A stretch of DNA of 64,000 bases from Caulobacteraceae bacterium (GTDB taxonomy: Bacteria; Pseudomonadota; Alphaproteobacteria; Caulobacterales; Caulobacteraceae): the NCBI GenBank assembly GCA_027487945.1, contig JAIYCQ010000043.1, forward strand, positions 62,001-126,000, written 5' to 3'. The translations under genes were made by a program, and so were the position numbers. Below the pieces are notes generated by a model. The model saw only the letters and a program-made list of their open reading frames with translations, did not search any database and was not told the DNA's origin. The stretch's first letter is position 1, and each line of letters opens with the position of its first letter. This document shows, one piece after another, positions 9,062 through 17,309 of this stretch.

Positions 9062-9505
9062 CTAGCCCGCCGCCGGCGCGAGCGACTCCTGCCGCCCGAC
9101 GATGCGTCCCCGGCACCCCGGCGCCTGACAGGCGCAGTCGAAGGCGGTGAACAGGAACGCCTCGGTCGAGCAGTAGTCCATCATCAGCACGGTCCCGGCC
9201 TCCAGAGGCTTGAGGGCCGTGACCAGCTGTCGCTCCATGTCGACCGTCACGTTCGGGTCGCAGGAATGCGACAGCAAGCCCAGGAAGTATCGGTCCAGCA
9301 GGTGCACGCCTTCCGACTTTCGGAGGCTGTGCTGCGTCACATAGCCGATGGTGACGCCGTCAAACCGGGCCAGGACCTCACCCTTGCGAAAAGCCCGCCG
9401 GCAGGCGACGACCGTCCCGATCTGCGGATGCTGCACGACCGCGAAGTCCTCGCGGGTCGGATGGGCCGCATGGGGCGGTATGTAATCAGGGTAGAGGCTT
9501 GCCAT
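9062..9505 (-). CDS. Small SET-domain protein with post-SET cysteine cluster
   Basis: 147 residues from ATG 9505. The sequence fits a minimal SET methyltransferase: a GEVLARFDG strand pair, the pseudoknot motif LLSHSCDPNVTVDM (residues 78-90, equivalent to NHSCxPN of eukaryotic SET proteins), then LEAGTVLMMDYCSTE (101-115, equivalent to the ELTxDY segment), and a Cys-rich end CACQAPGCRGRI (C124, C126, C131) like a post-SET zinc site. SET enzymes transfer methyl from S-adenosylmethionine to protein lysines. The target is unknown. The gene ends 2 nt past the convergent Sel1-like gene and lies 182 bp after hfsD on the same strand. Confidence 0.82.
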   Translation of the reverse strand: MASLYPDYIPPHAAHPTREDFAVVQHPQIGTVVACRRAFRKGEVLARFDGVTIGYVTQHSLRKSEGVHLLDRYFLGLLSHSCDPNVTVDMERQLVTALKPLEAGTVLMMDYCSTEAFLFTAFDCACQAPGCRGRIVGRQESLAPAAG

Positions 9506-9687
9506 GCCGGCGGCTCTGCTCCGAACGAGGGGTTCCCCGGTGAAGCGCCGAACCCGTCGCACCCGGGCGGGAAGCCCGTGTGGCCGTCGAAGCTGGACGC
9601 CCCCTTCCAGGAGACCGACGGTACCGACGATTTGCGACGGTTGTTCGGTGTCCCTGCCGGTGAGCTTTCGCTGCGACCGGCGGCCGA

Positions 9688-10413
9688 TCACTGACTGTTG
9701 TTGCCGCCGATAGCGTAGCTGAAGCCCTGGACCGGCGACACGTCGCGGAACCATTGCTGCATGAACAGCCCGGCCTCGGCGATGTTCGAGCGCGGGACAT
9801 AGACGATGTCGAACCGGCGCAGCGGGACGAGGTCCAGGCCGACGGGGTTCTTCAGCGCGCTCTGCAGATTCACCGTCCGCATCATCGCCCGACCGCCGGG
9901 ACCGCGACGGATGATCACGACCCGGTCGGTCTTGGCGCTGACCTCGAAGCCGCCGGCCTGGATCACCGCCTGCAGGCTGTTGATGTCGCCGGGCATGTCG
10001 AAGACCCCGGGCGCACCGACCTCGCCGCCGACGAAGACCTTCAGCGCCCCGACCGACTTGACCTGGACCACCACCTCCGGCCGCAGCAGCTGGCTTGCGT
10101 AGGCGCGGGTCAGGTCGGCCTGGAGCTCGTTGATCGTGCGGTCGGCGGCCATGACCGGCGCGACAAGCGGCATGGTGATGCGGCCGTCGGGCTGGACGAT
10201 GACCCCGGTCCGGGCCAGTTCCGGCGCCGAGGGAACGGTGATGTCGATCATGTCGCCGGGATAGAAGCGGTACTCCGGCTCCTGCTCGGTCCAGTCGGCG
10301 TAACCGATGTTCGAAAAGCCCGGCGCCGGCGCCCTTGCAGCCACGGCCGGCGAGGCCGCCACAAGGGTGGCGCAGGCCAGCAGGACGGCTCGGGACGGGG
10401 CGTTCGTGCGCAT
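9688..10413 (-). CDS. hfsD: HfsD, Wza-like outer-membrane holdfast polysaccharide exporter
   Basis: 241 residues from ATG 10413; the frame is open upstream to 10701 but that part lies over hfsA and its promoter. A signal peptide (MRTNAPSRAVLLACATLVAASPAVA) leads to a polysaccharide-export domain, YRFYPGDMIDITVPSAPELARTGVIVQPDGRITMPL, and then a SLBB-type segment VKVFVGGEVGAPGVFDMPGDINSLQAVIQAGG (here LKVFVGG). This family forms the outer-membrane channel for exported polysaccharide. Position next to hfsA and the rest of the hfs genes identifies it as HfsD, the exporter required for holdfast in Caulobacter crescentus. Divergently transcribed from hfsA with 91 bp between. Confidence 0.92.
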   Translation of the reverse strand: MRTNAPSRAVLLACATLVAASPAVAARAPAPGFSNIGYADWTEQEPEYRFYPGDMIDITVPSAPELARTGVIVQPDGRITMPLVAPVMAADRTINELQADLTRAYASQLLRPEVVVQVKSVGALKVFVGGEVGAPGVFDMPGDINSLQAVIQAGGFEVSAKTDRVVIIRRGPGGRAMMRTVNLQSALKNPVGLDLVPLRRFDIVYVPRSNIAEAGLFMQQWFRDVSPVQGFSYAIGGNNSQ

Positions 10414-10436
10414 GATCCAAAGGTTAAGGAAAAGGG

Positions 10437-10451
10437 GTAACGGAGTGTTAA
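10437..10451. promoter_or_regulatory. CtrA-box-like site in the hfsD/hfsA divergent promoter
   Basis: GTAACGGAGTGTTAA matches the CtrA pattern TTAA-N7-TTAA at 7 of 8 positions. A further TTAA lies at 10424-10427. It is in the 91-bp gap serving both hfsD and hfsA. CtrA controls swarmer/predivisional gene timing in Caulobacterales; use here is inference. Confidence 0.4.
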
Positions 10452-10504
10452 TCGCGCTCCGCGACGGTCGTGTCCGGTAGAAGCCGCTGAGTCCGACGAG
10501 TCGC

Positions 10505-12022
10505 ATGAGCACGCAAAGCGCCTGGAGCACGCTCCCGCACGACCCGTTGCCGGGTCGGGTGATGGCCGGCTCCGGCTGGGCGTCGCGCCCGCGGTACGCG
10601 CCGAGCGACTTTATCACCCTGCTCTGGCGCGAGCGCTGGCTGATGCTGCTGATCTTCCTGGTCATTTTCGGGGTGGGCGGCGCCTTCGCCTTCACGCTCA
10701 AGAAGTCCTACCCGGCCTCGGCCAGCATCCTGGTCCAGCTGGGCCAGGAGTATGTCTACGAGCCGCGCGCCGGTGACGCCGCCCGCGGCGCCGTGCCGGA
10801 GAACGACTCGCTGGTGCAGTCCGAAGTCGAGATCCTGACGAGCGCCCAGCTGCGCGAGCGGACCATCCGCCGCATCGGACTGGAGGTTCTCTATCCGGAG
10901 CTCGGTCTGAAGTACGCCGCCGCGCCGCCGGCCGGGAAGGCCCAGGTGATGGCCAAGGCGGTCGAGGACTTCGGCAAGAACCTTTCGGTCGGCTCGGCCC
11001 CCGACAATCCCGTCGTCCGTATCGGCTTCGAGCACGAGAGCGGCGAGATGGCCGCCCGGGCGGTCAACACGCTCCTCGAGGAGTACCTGATCTATCGCCG
11101 GACCGTGCTGATCCAGCCGTCCTCGCCGGTGCTGGAGCGGCAGCGGGTGCTGTTCGAGGACCAGCTGGCCCAGGCCGACACGGCCTATCAGGCGTTCCTG
11201 ACCACCAACGATATCGGCGACTTCAATGCCCAGAAGAACGCCCTGACCAGCCTGATCGGCCAGATCGAGACCCAGCGGCAGATGGCCGAAGTGACCCTGC
11301 AGGATCGCGAGGCCCGCCTTGCCACGCTGGAGGCGCAGCTTGCCCAGGTGGCGCCGGAGATCGGCCTGTTCCGCGACATCGATCCCGCCGCGGCGACGCG
11401 TCTGGCCGCGCTGCGGCTGCAGCGGGAGGAGATGCTGTCCCGCTACCTGCCCACCGCCCAGCCTGTGCGGGACGTCGAGGCCCAGATCGTCCAGCTCGAG
11501 GCCGGTATGAACACCGGGCGCACCCAGACCGACGGGGCGCGCCGGATCGGCGTTAATCCGGTGCACCAGACCCTGCAGACCGACCGCATCCAGACCGCCG
11601 CCGAGGTGGCCGCCCTGCGCACGTCGCTGGCCGCCTACAGCCGCCAGGCGCAGCAGGCGACCGACCAGCTCCAGCGGCTGGCGGTCATCGAGCCGCAGTA
11701 CCAGGCCCTGAGCATGGACCGGGATGTTCTGCAGTCCAGCGTGCGCGACTTCACGGTCAAGGAGCGCCAGGACGATGCGGCGCGGCAGATCGCGTCGGAG
11801 ACCAACGACAACATCCGCATCGTCGACCGGGCCGTGGCGCCGACGCGGGGCGAGAGCCTGCGCAAGCCGGTGTTCGCGCTGGCCTTCCTGTTCGGGGCCT
11901 TCTCCGCCCTGTGCGCGGGCCTCATCCGGGTCTTCCTGCGCCCCGGCCTGCCGACCCCCGCCTCGGCCTCGCGCACGCTCGACATGCCGGTTCTGGGCGT
12001 CGCGGCGTACAAGGGGCGGTGA
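10505..12022 (+). CDS. hfsA: HfsA, Wzz/GumC-like polysaccharide co-polymerase
   Basis: 505 residues. A cytosolic N-terminus is followed by a first membrane segment (ERWLMLLIFLVIFGVGGAFAF, about 38-60), a Wzz-type periplasmic region opening SYPASASILVQLGQEYVYEP, long coiled-coil helices with heptads (about 200-430), and a second membrane segment (VFALAFLFGAFSALCAGLIRVFL, about 460-482). The short C-terminal tail ends with PVLGVAAYKGR and has no ATPase domain; that function is in the separate HfsB. In Caulobacter, HfsA with HfsD and HfsB forms the trans-envelope export route for holdfast. First gene of hfsABC; hfsB follows after 66 bp. Confidence 0.93.
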   Translation: MSTQSAWSTLPHDPLPGRVMAGSGWASRPRYAPSDFITLLWRERWLMLLIFLVIFGVGGAFAFTLKKSYPASASILVQLGQEYVYEPRAGDAARGAVPENDSLVQSEVEILTSAQLRERTIRRIGLEVLYPELGLKYAAAPPAGKAQVMAKAVEDFGKNLSVGSAPDNPVVRIGFEHESGEMAARAVNTLLEEYLIYRRTVLIQPSSPVLERQRVLFEDQLAQADTAYQAFLTTNDIGDFNAQKNALTSLIGQIETQRQMAEVTLQDREARLATLEAQLAQVAPEIGLFRDIDPAAATRLAALRLQREEMLSRYLPTAQPVRDVEAQIVQLEAGMNTGRTQTDGARRIGVNPVHQTLQTDRIQTAAEVAALRTSLAAYSRQAQQATDQLQRLAVIEPQYQALSMDRDVLQSSVRDFTVKERQDDAARQIASETNDNIRIVDRAVAPTRGESLRKPVFALAFLFGAFSALCAGLIRVFLRPGLPTPASASRTLDMPVLGVAAYKGR

Positions 12023-12088
12023 GGGACAGGTTTCTATGCCCCCGTCATGCGTTAGCCTGTCGGACTTGGGCGCGTAACGATTCGAGCC

Positions 12089-12790
12089 ATGGTGGATTTG
12101 AGCGCTGAAGCGGCTGAGCTTTGGGCGTCCCTCGGGCCGCCGGCGCCCGGTCGCGCCCGCGCCATCCAGTTCGTGGCCGCGCGGCGGGGTGAGGGGGCCT
12201 CGACCGTAGCGCGGGAGCTGGCGACCTTCGCCGCCCGTCGGGCCGGCCGCACCGTCTGGCTCGTCGACCTCGACCTGTTCACCTCGCCGCAGCACGCGGC
12301 CGTGGCCGCCCGTCCGGACCTGTACGGCGAGCTCGGCAAGGCCGTATCGGCCACCCCCGACGGCGGCGTGTTCTTCACGGTGCAGCCCCCGACCCCGATG
12401 CCGGACGGCACGGTCGCGCCGGACTCGAAGTTCCTCGTCGCCCACCAGGTCGGCGGCGACCGCTTCTGGGTCACGCGTTTCCGGGCCGACGCCCTGCGCG
12501 GCCAGCAGGCGGTCCATATCCTGCCCGGCAGCGACTACTGGCAGACGCTGAAGCGTCACGCCGACCTCGTCATCGTCGACAGCCCCTCGGCCGACCGCTC
12601 CCAGGCGGCCCTGACCGTGGCGCCCTTCATGGACCAGACGGTGCTGGTGGTCTCCGCCGACCAGCCGGACGTCAGCGCCCCGGCCCGACTGCGTGACGCC
12701 ATCACCGCCGCGGGCGGGCGGCCCTCGGGCGTCTTCTTCAACCGGGCGCGGGTGGAGGCGCCGGCCTTCCTGCGCCGGATCCTGCCGTGA
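12089..12790 (+). CDS. hfsB: HfsB, BY-kinase-like partner of HfsA, with degenerate P-loop
   Basis: 233 residues of the CpsD/CapB/Wzc kinase-domain fold: P-loop region QFVAARRGEGASTVARELA (26-44), Walker A' strand VWLVDLDLF, and Walker B-like LVIVDSPS. The P-loop reads GEGAST, so the lysine that binds ATP phosphates in GxGK(S/T) is replaced by Ala37. There is no C-terminal tyrosine cluster either; the protein ends RRILP. It is therefore doubtful that it is an active tyrosine autokinase; it may act as a structural partner of HfsA. It overlaps hfsC by 4 nt (GTGA), so both are translated together. Role in holdfast synthesis is by homology and position. Confidence 0.88.
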   Translation: MVDLSAEAAELWASLGPPAPGRARAIQFVAARRGEGASTVARELATFAARRAGRTVWLVDLDLFTSPQHAAVAARPDLYGELGKAVSATPDGGVFFTVQPPTPMPDGTVAPDSKFLVAHQVGGDRFWVTRFRADALRGQQAVHILPGSDYWQTLKRHADLVIVDSPSADRSQAALTVAPFMDQTVLVVSADQPDVSAPARLRDAITAAGGRPSGVFFNRARVEAPAFLRRILP

Positions 12791-14043
12791 CCTGGGCGGC
12801 CGCCTCCTGGGAGGCCGGGCGGCCGGCCGCACACCGCATCGACGTCTGGGACGTGCTGGCCTTCGGCATGCTGGTGATGAGCCTGCTGCTCTACAGCCAG
12901 GGCTGGATCCTGCCGATCTTCGGCAACCGCTTCGACGCGGCCAGCTCGGCGGCCATCCGCAACGCCTATCTGCCGGCCTATGCCGCCGGGGTGGCGGTCC
13001 TGGCCATGCGGCCCTGGGACACGGCGCTGGCGACCCTGCGCCAGCCGTTCCTGATCGCCCTGATGGCGGTGACGGCCCTGTCGGTGGTCTGGTCCATCGC
13101 GCCGGACGCCACGGTCCGCCGCCTGGTGGCGCTGTTCGCCACCACCCTGACCGGCGTGGTGCTGGCCGTCCGCTTCCGCTGGGCGACCATGGCCGAGGTC
13201 ATGGCCACGGCGCTCGGCCTTCTGGCGGTCGCCTCCTTTGTCGCCGGCCTTGTGCTGCCGTTCGGCAGGATGACCGAGCTGTTCCCCGGCGCCTGGCGCG
13301 GCGTGTGGATGGAGAAGAACGCGCTGGGCGGCAACATGGCCATGGCCTTCTCGATCTTCGGGGCCGCGGCGCTGCTGGTCCCGAAGCGGGCCTGGCTGTG
13401 GTGGTCGCTGGCCGGGCTGGCGCTGGGGCTGGTGCTGCTGTCGACCTCGAAGACCTCGCTGGTCTCGCTGGGCCTGGGCGGGGCGGCGCTGGCCTTCGTC
13501 TGGATCTGCCGCCGGGGCGCGGCCTCCGGCGTGGCGGCCACCTGGGCGGCGGTGACCGGCGCGGCGCTGCTGGCCGCCTTCCTGCTGTTCGCCGCCGACG
13601 TGTTCCTGGAACTGCTGGGCAAGGACGCCACCCTGACCGGCCGCACCAAGATCTGGGCCGCCGTCATGCGCCAGATCGAGGAGCGGCCCTGGACCGGCTT
13701 CGGCTACTCGGCCGTCTGGGACGACAAGAGCGGCTGGGGCCCCCTGGCCTGGATCACCAAGGACGCCGGCTTCAAGGCCCAGCACGCCCACAACAGCTGG
13801 CTGGAGCAGTGGCTGGGCATGGGCCTGGCCGGCCTGATCGCCTGGGGCCTGTTCTACGGCCAGACCCTGATCGCGGCCCTCGTGGCGGTGTTCCGCGACA
13901 AGGGCGCCTACCTGGCCCTGCCGTTCCTGGTCATCTACAGCCTCATCAGCCTGACCGAGAGCGTGGCCGTCAGCTACAACGACCTCCGCTGGGCGATCTT
14001 CGTGGCGCTGGCGGTGAAGCTGGCGTGGGGGGATCGGGAGTAG
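12787..14043 (+). CDS. hfsC: HfsC, O-antigen-polymerase-like holdfast polymerase
   Basis: 418 residues, polytopic with about ten to twelve hydrophobic segments, and a large periplasmic loop holding the Wzy_C/ligase motif. Visible hallmarks are WMEKNALGGNMAMAF (about 175-190), GRTKIWAAVMRQIEERPWTGFGYSAVW (about 285-312) and AQHAHNSWLEQWLGMGL (about 330-347), the last carrying the conserved H-x-x-W pattern of O-antigen polymerases. HfsC polymerises holdfast repeat units in the periplasm; in C. crescentus it is redundant with HfsI. The GTG start at 12787 overlaps the hfsB stop. The 3' end faces hfsH across a palindromic repeat. Confidence 0.92.
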   Translation: MTWAAASWEAGRPAAHRIDVWDVLAFGMLVMSLLLYSQGWILPIFGNRFDAASSAAIRNAYLPAYAAGVAVLAMRPWDTALATLRQPFLIALMAVTALSVVWSIAPDATVRRLVALFATTLTGVVLAVRFRWATMAEVMATALGLLAVASFVAGLVLPFGRMTELFPGAWRGVWMEKNALGGNMAMAFSIFGAAALLVPKRAWLWWSLAGLALGLVLLSTSKTSLVSLGLGGAALAFVWICRRGAASGVAATWAAVTGAALLAAFLLFAADVFLELLGKDATLTGRTKIWAAVMRQIEERPWTGFGYSAVWDDKSGWGPLAWITKDAGFKAQHAHNSWLEQWLGMGLAGLIAWGLFYGQTLIAALVAVFRDKGAYLALPFLVIYSLISLTESVAVSYNDLRWAIFVALAVKLAWGDRE

Positions 14044-14053
14044 GGGGCTCAGT

Positions 14054-14157
14054 GCGTCCTTCGACACGCCGCTGTGCGGCTGCTCAGGATGACGTCGTTT
14101 GAAGGCTACCCACCCACGTCATGCTGAGCAGCGCCGAAGGCGCGTGTCGAAGCACGC
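14054..14157. repeat. REP-like palindromic intergenic repeat, inverted pair
   Basis: Two 42-nt arms, 14054-14095 and 14116-14157, are inverted copies of one another (GCGT.CTTCGACACG at the outer ends, GCTCAG.ATGACGT at the inner ends). Each arm holds its own small hairpin, CCGC-TGT-GCGG in the left and GCGCC-GAA-GGCGC in the right, with different bases but the same shape. A third copy lies at 47746-47790. The unit fills the gap between the convergent ends of hfsC and hfsH and may act as a terminator. Confidence 0.85.
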
Positions 14158-14167
14158 AGAGCGCAAC

Positions 14168-14920
14168 CTACAGCCCCAGCCTCCGCGCCCCCTCGGCTGC
14201 CGTAACCACGTCAAACCCGCGCGCCATCGCCGCGTCGACCAGATGCCCCAGCGCCTCCGGCGTGCAACCCCAGGCGGACGGGCTCTCGGCCACGTCGTGG
14301 GTGTATAGTATTAGCCAGGCGCGCCGCTCCGCCGCCCGGTCCAGCCAGCGCATCGCCGCGGCCTCGCCCTCGGGGCCCTCGATGCCGACGGCGGGCAGCT
14401 GGTTGGCGTCGGCGCCGTCCTCGACCAGGCCGGCCTGTACCGTGCGCAGGGTGCGGAAGCGGCCGCCCAGCACGCGCTTGGCCGGGATCGAGACGTCGCC
14501 GTAGGGGTAGGCGAAGCTTTCGGTATAGGCCGCGCCCCAAGCCTTCAGTCCCTCGGAGTTGCGGTCCACATCCCCCACGATGGCGGCCGCGTCGGCCTGG
14601 CCGCAGTCGAGGTGGGAGAAGGTGTGACAGGCGATCTCGTGGCCGGCGGCGGCGAGGCGGCGGGCGTCCTCCGCCTCCGCGTAGACGCCCATCGGTCCGG
14701 TCTGTCCGGCCAGGCCCGTGGAGACGTAGTAGGTGCCGCGCACGCCGCGCTGCTCCAGCGCCCGCGCCCCGGCCAGGGCGGCGGTCACCGGCATGTCGTC
14801 GAAGGTGAAGCTGATCATCGGCCGCTCCAGCGCCATGCGGACCGGACGACGCTGGGCCAGCCGGGCGATGCGCCGGCGCAGCTTGCCCTTCAGGGAGCGG
14901 TCAGCGCTGTAGGCGTCCAT
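14168..14920 (-). CDS. hfsH: HfsH, holdfast polysaccharide N-deacetylase
   Basis: 250 residues from ATG 14920, which overlaps the hfsG stop as TGATG; the frame is open further upstream, but over hfsG. It is a carbohydrate esterase 4 (NodB-fold) enzyme: metal/catalytic motif SFTFDDMP (D41, D42), HTFSHLDC (H99 and H103, the HxxxH metal site), and FAYPYGD, the R/YxxPYG-type groove motif. A basic N-terminus precedes the domain and no signal peptide is visible, so deacetylation is cytosolic. In C. crescentus HfsH removes acetyl groups from N-acetylglucosamine in the holdfast, which gives cohesion and tight anchoring. Last gene of hfsEFGH. Confidence 0.93.
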   Translation of the reverse strand: MDAYSADRSLKGKLRRRIARLAQRRPVRMALERPMISFTFDDMPVTAALAGARALEQRGVRGTYYVSTGLAGQTGPMGVYAEAEDARRLAAAGHEIACHTFSHLDCGQADAAAIVGDVDRNSEGLKAWGAAYTESFAYPYGDVSIPAKRVLGGRFRTLRTVQAGLVEDGADANQLPAVGIEGPEGEAAAMRWLDRAAERRAWLILYTHDVAESPSAWGCTPEALGHLVDAAMARGFDVVTAAEGARRLGL

Positions 14921-15858
14921 CAGACGGCCTCCGCATAGAGAGCGGCGCGGTAGAGCCGCATGAACAGGTCCCGGGCGGGCAGGGGGGCGAGGTCGGCGAC
15001 CGCGACCGCCTTCAGCGCCGGCCGCCACAGGCCCTTGAGCGGAACCACCTTCAGCAGCCGGGCGACCCGGTAGCTGGGATAGGTCTCGACCACTGACCGG
15101 TGGCTCGCCACGACGCGGGCGAAGTTGGCCGCCGACTGCTCGTACTTGCGGGCGATGGTCGCGGCGGTGTCCAGGCCCAGGTGGCTGGCCGGGATGTCGA
15201 CATGGACGATGGGGTGCTGGCGCGCGACCCGCATCGCCCACTCCACGTCCTCCCAGCCCCAGCCGGTGAAGGCCTCGTCAAAGCCGATGGCCTCGAACAC
15301 GTCGCGGCGGACCAGCAGATTGGAGGTGAAGACGTGCTTCTCGGGCGCCTCGGCGCGGATGGCGGCGCTCAGGCAGTCGCTCTTCAGCGCCATGGCCCGG
15401 TGCAGGGCGTGCTCGCGGGTCTTCGGCGTCTGGTCGAGCGAGAAGCCGCCGAAGGCGACGGCCGGATTGCGTCCTGCGACCAGCGCCAGCCAGTCGGCCA
15501 GGAACGTGGGCCGGTCGGGCAGCATGTCGGCGTCGAGGAACAGCATGTGGCCGCCCCGGGCGTGACCGGCCAGACGGTTGCGGCCCCTCGAGCGACCCTC
15601 GTTGGTCGAGAGCCGGATGAAGCGGGCGGGCAGGGCCATGGTCTCCACGGCCTGCGCAACCCGGGTCGCCAGGTCGGCGTCGCCGGAGCCGTCATCGAGC
15701 ACGATGATCTCGACGCCGTGCGCCGCGGCGCTGTCCAGCGCCGCCAGCAGCCGCACCGGGTCATCGCGGAAGAAGGGGATGAGGACCGACAGCACCGGCG
15801 AGGCCGCGCCGCGCCAGGCCTTGCTCTCGATGAGCCATTCGGTGGGCTGGACGGTCAT
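14920..15858 (-). CDS. hfsG: HfsG, family 2 glycosyltransferase of holdfast synthesis
   Basis: 312 residues with a GT-A fold: PVLSVLIPFFRDD (about 20-33), the nucleotide-sugar site VEIIVLDDGSGDADL, and the DXD motif LFLDADMLPD (about 105-114); FTGWGWEDVEWAMRVAR is the family's acceptor-side ED motif. It would add a sugar to the lipid-linked intermediate at the inner face of the inner membrane; HfsG is one of the essential holdfast glycosyltransferases in Caulobacter. The start overlaps the hfsF stop by 4 nt, and its own stop overlaps the hfsH start by 1 nt. Confidence 0.93.
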   Translation of the reverse strand: MTVQPTEWLIESKAWRGAASPVLSVLIPFFRDDPVRLLAALDSAAAHGVEIIVLDDGSGDADLATRVAQAVETMALPARFIRLSTNEGRSRGRNRLAGHARGGHMLFLDADMLPDRPTFLADWLALVAGRNPAVAFGGFSLDQTPKTREHALHRAMALKSDCLSAAIRAEAPEKHVFTSNLLVRRDVFEAIGFDEAFTGWGWEDVEWAMRVARQHPIVHVDIPASHLGLDTAATIARKYEQSAANFARVVASHRSVVETYPSYRVARLLKVVPLKGLWRPALKAVAVADLAPLPARDLFMRLYRAALYAEAV

Positions 15859-17303
15859 GTCGCCGCTCCCGGTCGCAGGCTGGCCAGCAGTTCATGGCGA
15901 CGGGTCCGGGCTCCGGCCGCGTCAAGCGCGAAGACCACCAGGCCGTAGACGATGGCGCCGGCTCCGGCCTTCAGCGCGAGCTCGAGGATGCCGCCCGGCT
16001 CCGGGAGGGCGAGGACGACGACCGCCATGGCCGCACAGCCGGCCCCGGCCTTCCAGAGGGCCTCCAGCGGCAGCGGCAGCGGCATGGCGCGCCGTCCGAT
16101 CGCCCAGGAGGCCACCGCCCCGACGCTGTAGCTGATCGCCGTGGCCCACATGGCCCCGTCGATGCCGAACCGCGGGATCATGACCAGGTTCAGGATCAGG
16201 TTCAGCCCGGCCGGGATGGTCATGGCAAGGAACAGAACGTTGGTGCGCTGGCCCAGGGTGAAGGCCTGGTGCAGGTAGTAGGTGGTCACGCCGGAGAAGA
16301 AGGCCCCGATGGCGATCCAGGGCGTGACACGGGCGGCGCCCTCGACCAGCGCCTCGCCGACCATCACCTGCGCCAGCGGCGCCGCGACCAGGGCCAGGCC
16401 GACGGCGGCGGGGAGGGTCAGAAGCACCATGAAGGAGGACTGTTCGCGGGCCGTCTCGGCCAGGGCGGTCCGACCGCCGCGCTCCAGCGCCTGGACCATC
16501 GCCGGCCCGCCGGCCATGCCCAGCCAGATGAACATCACGTCCAGCGTCCGGTTCGCGAGGCTGTAGCCGGCGTGGTAGATCCCGACCGCCTCCTCGTGCA
16601 GGTAGCCGGCCAGCAGGAACCGGTCGGTGGAGGAGATCACCAGCGCCAGGATCAGCGACAGGGCCACGGGCATCCCGTAGCCGGCATATTCGCGCAGGCG
16701 CGGGCCCTCGACCTTGCCGCCCTTCACCAGGGTCAGCTCACGGCGCAGGGTGAAGATCAGACAGAGCATGGCGACCACCGCCATACCCATCAGCGGACCT
16801 CCGCCGCCGAAGCCGATGGCGACATAGACCACGCCCGCCGCGAAGCCGCCTGCCGACTGGGCCATGTCCAGCAGGGATGCAGCGGCGACCTCGCCGTCGG
16901 CGCGACGGCGCTCCTGCACCAGCTTGATCAGGCTGCGGAAGACCACGGCCAGCAGGCCGGCGGCCACGGCGACCTTCAGACTGTCGCTGATCGGCGCGAG
17001 CCAGACCGCCGCGCCGGCGACAAGCGGGAAGGCCAGGGCCAGCAGCAGCCAGGTCCGATAGAGGGTCGCCATATGGTCGGCGATGTCGCCGGTCTCCCGG
17101 GCCCGCGCCTGGAAACGGGCCATGGCGGCCTCGCTCCAGGTGAACAGCAGGGTGTGGGCGAGGATCATCACCGACATCGCCAGGGCGTAGGCCCCGTACT
17201 GCTCCGGCGTCATCAGGCGCGTGAAGACGACGATGGTCAGCAGGCCGACCAGGCCGGATGTGATGTTGGCGGGCAGGTAGCCGAGCAGGCCGCGGCGATA
17301 CAT
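15855..17303 (-). CDS. hfsF: HfsF, Wzx-type flippase for lipid-linked holdfast units
   Basis: 482 residues with about twelve to fourteen hydrophobic segments and the polysaccharide-biosynthesis (MATE-superfamily, Wzx) start MYRRGLLGYLPANITSGLVGLLTIVVFTRLMTPEQYG, in part abbreviated here: the segment TRLMTPEQYGAYALAMSV is typical. This protein flips undecaprenyl-linked repeat units to the periplasm, where HfsC polymerises them. It starts 6 nt after the hfsE stop and overlaps hfsG, so hfsEFGH is one transcript. No charged-residue oddities seen. Confidence 0.93.
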   Translation of the reverse strand: MYRRGLLGYLPANITSGLVGLLTIVVFTRLMTPEQYGAYALAMSVMILAHTLLFTWSEAAMARFQARARETGDIADHMATLYRTWLLLALAFPLVAGAAVWLAPISDSLKVAVAAGLLAVVFRSLIKLVQERRRADGEVAAASLLDMAQSAGGFAAGVVYVAIGFGGGGPLMGMAVVAMLCLIFTLRRELTLVKGGKVEGPRLREYAGYGMPVALSLILALVISSTDRFLLAGYLHEEAVGIYHAGYSLANRTLDVMFIWLGMAGGPAMVQALERGGRTALAETAREQSSFMVLLTLPAAVGLALVAAPLAQVMVGEALVEGAARVTPWIAIGAFFSGVTTYYLHQAFTLGQRTNVLFLAMTIPAGLNLILNLVMIPRFGIDGAMWATAISYSVGAVASWAIGRRAMPLPLPLEALWKAGAGCAAMAVVVLALPEPGGILELALKAGAGAIVYGLVVFALDAAGARTRRHELLASLRPGAAT

Positions 17304-17309
17304 CGGGAC

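Noticed and set aside
10448-12832. 794-codon minus-strand frame opposite hfsA and hfsB
   Set aside because: Shadow of two well supported genes; no SD, motif or start context.
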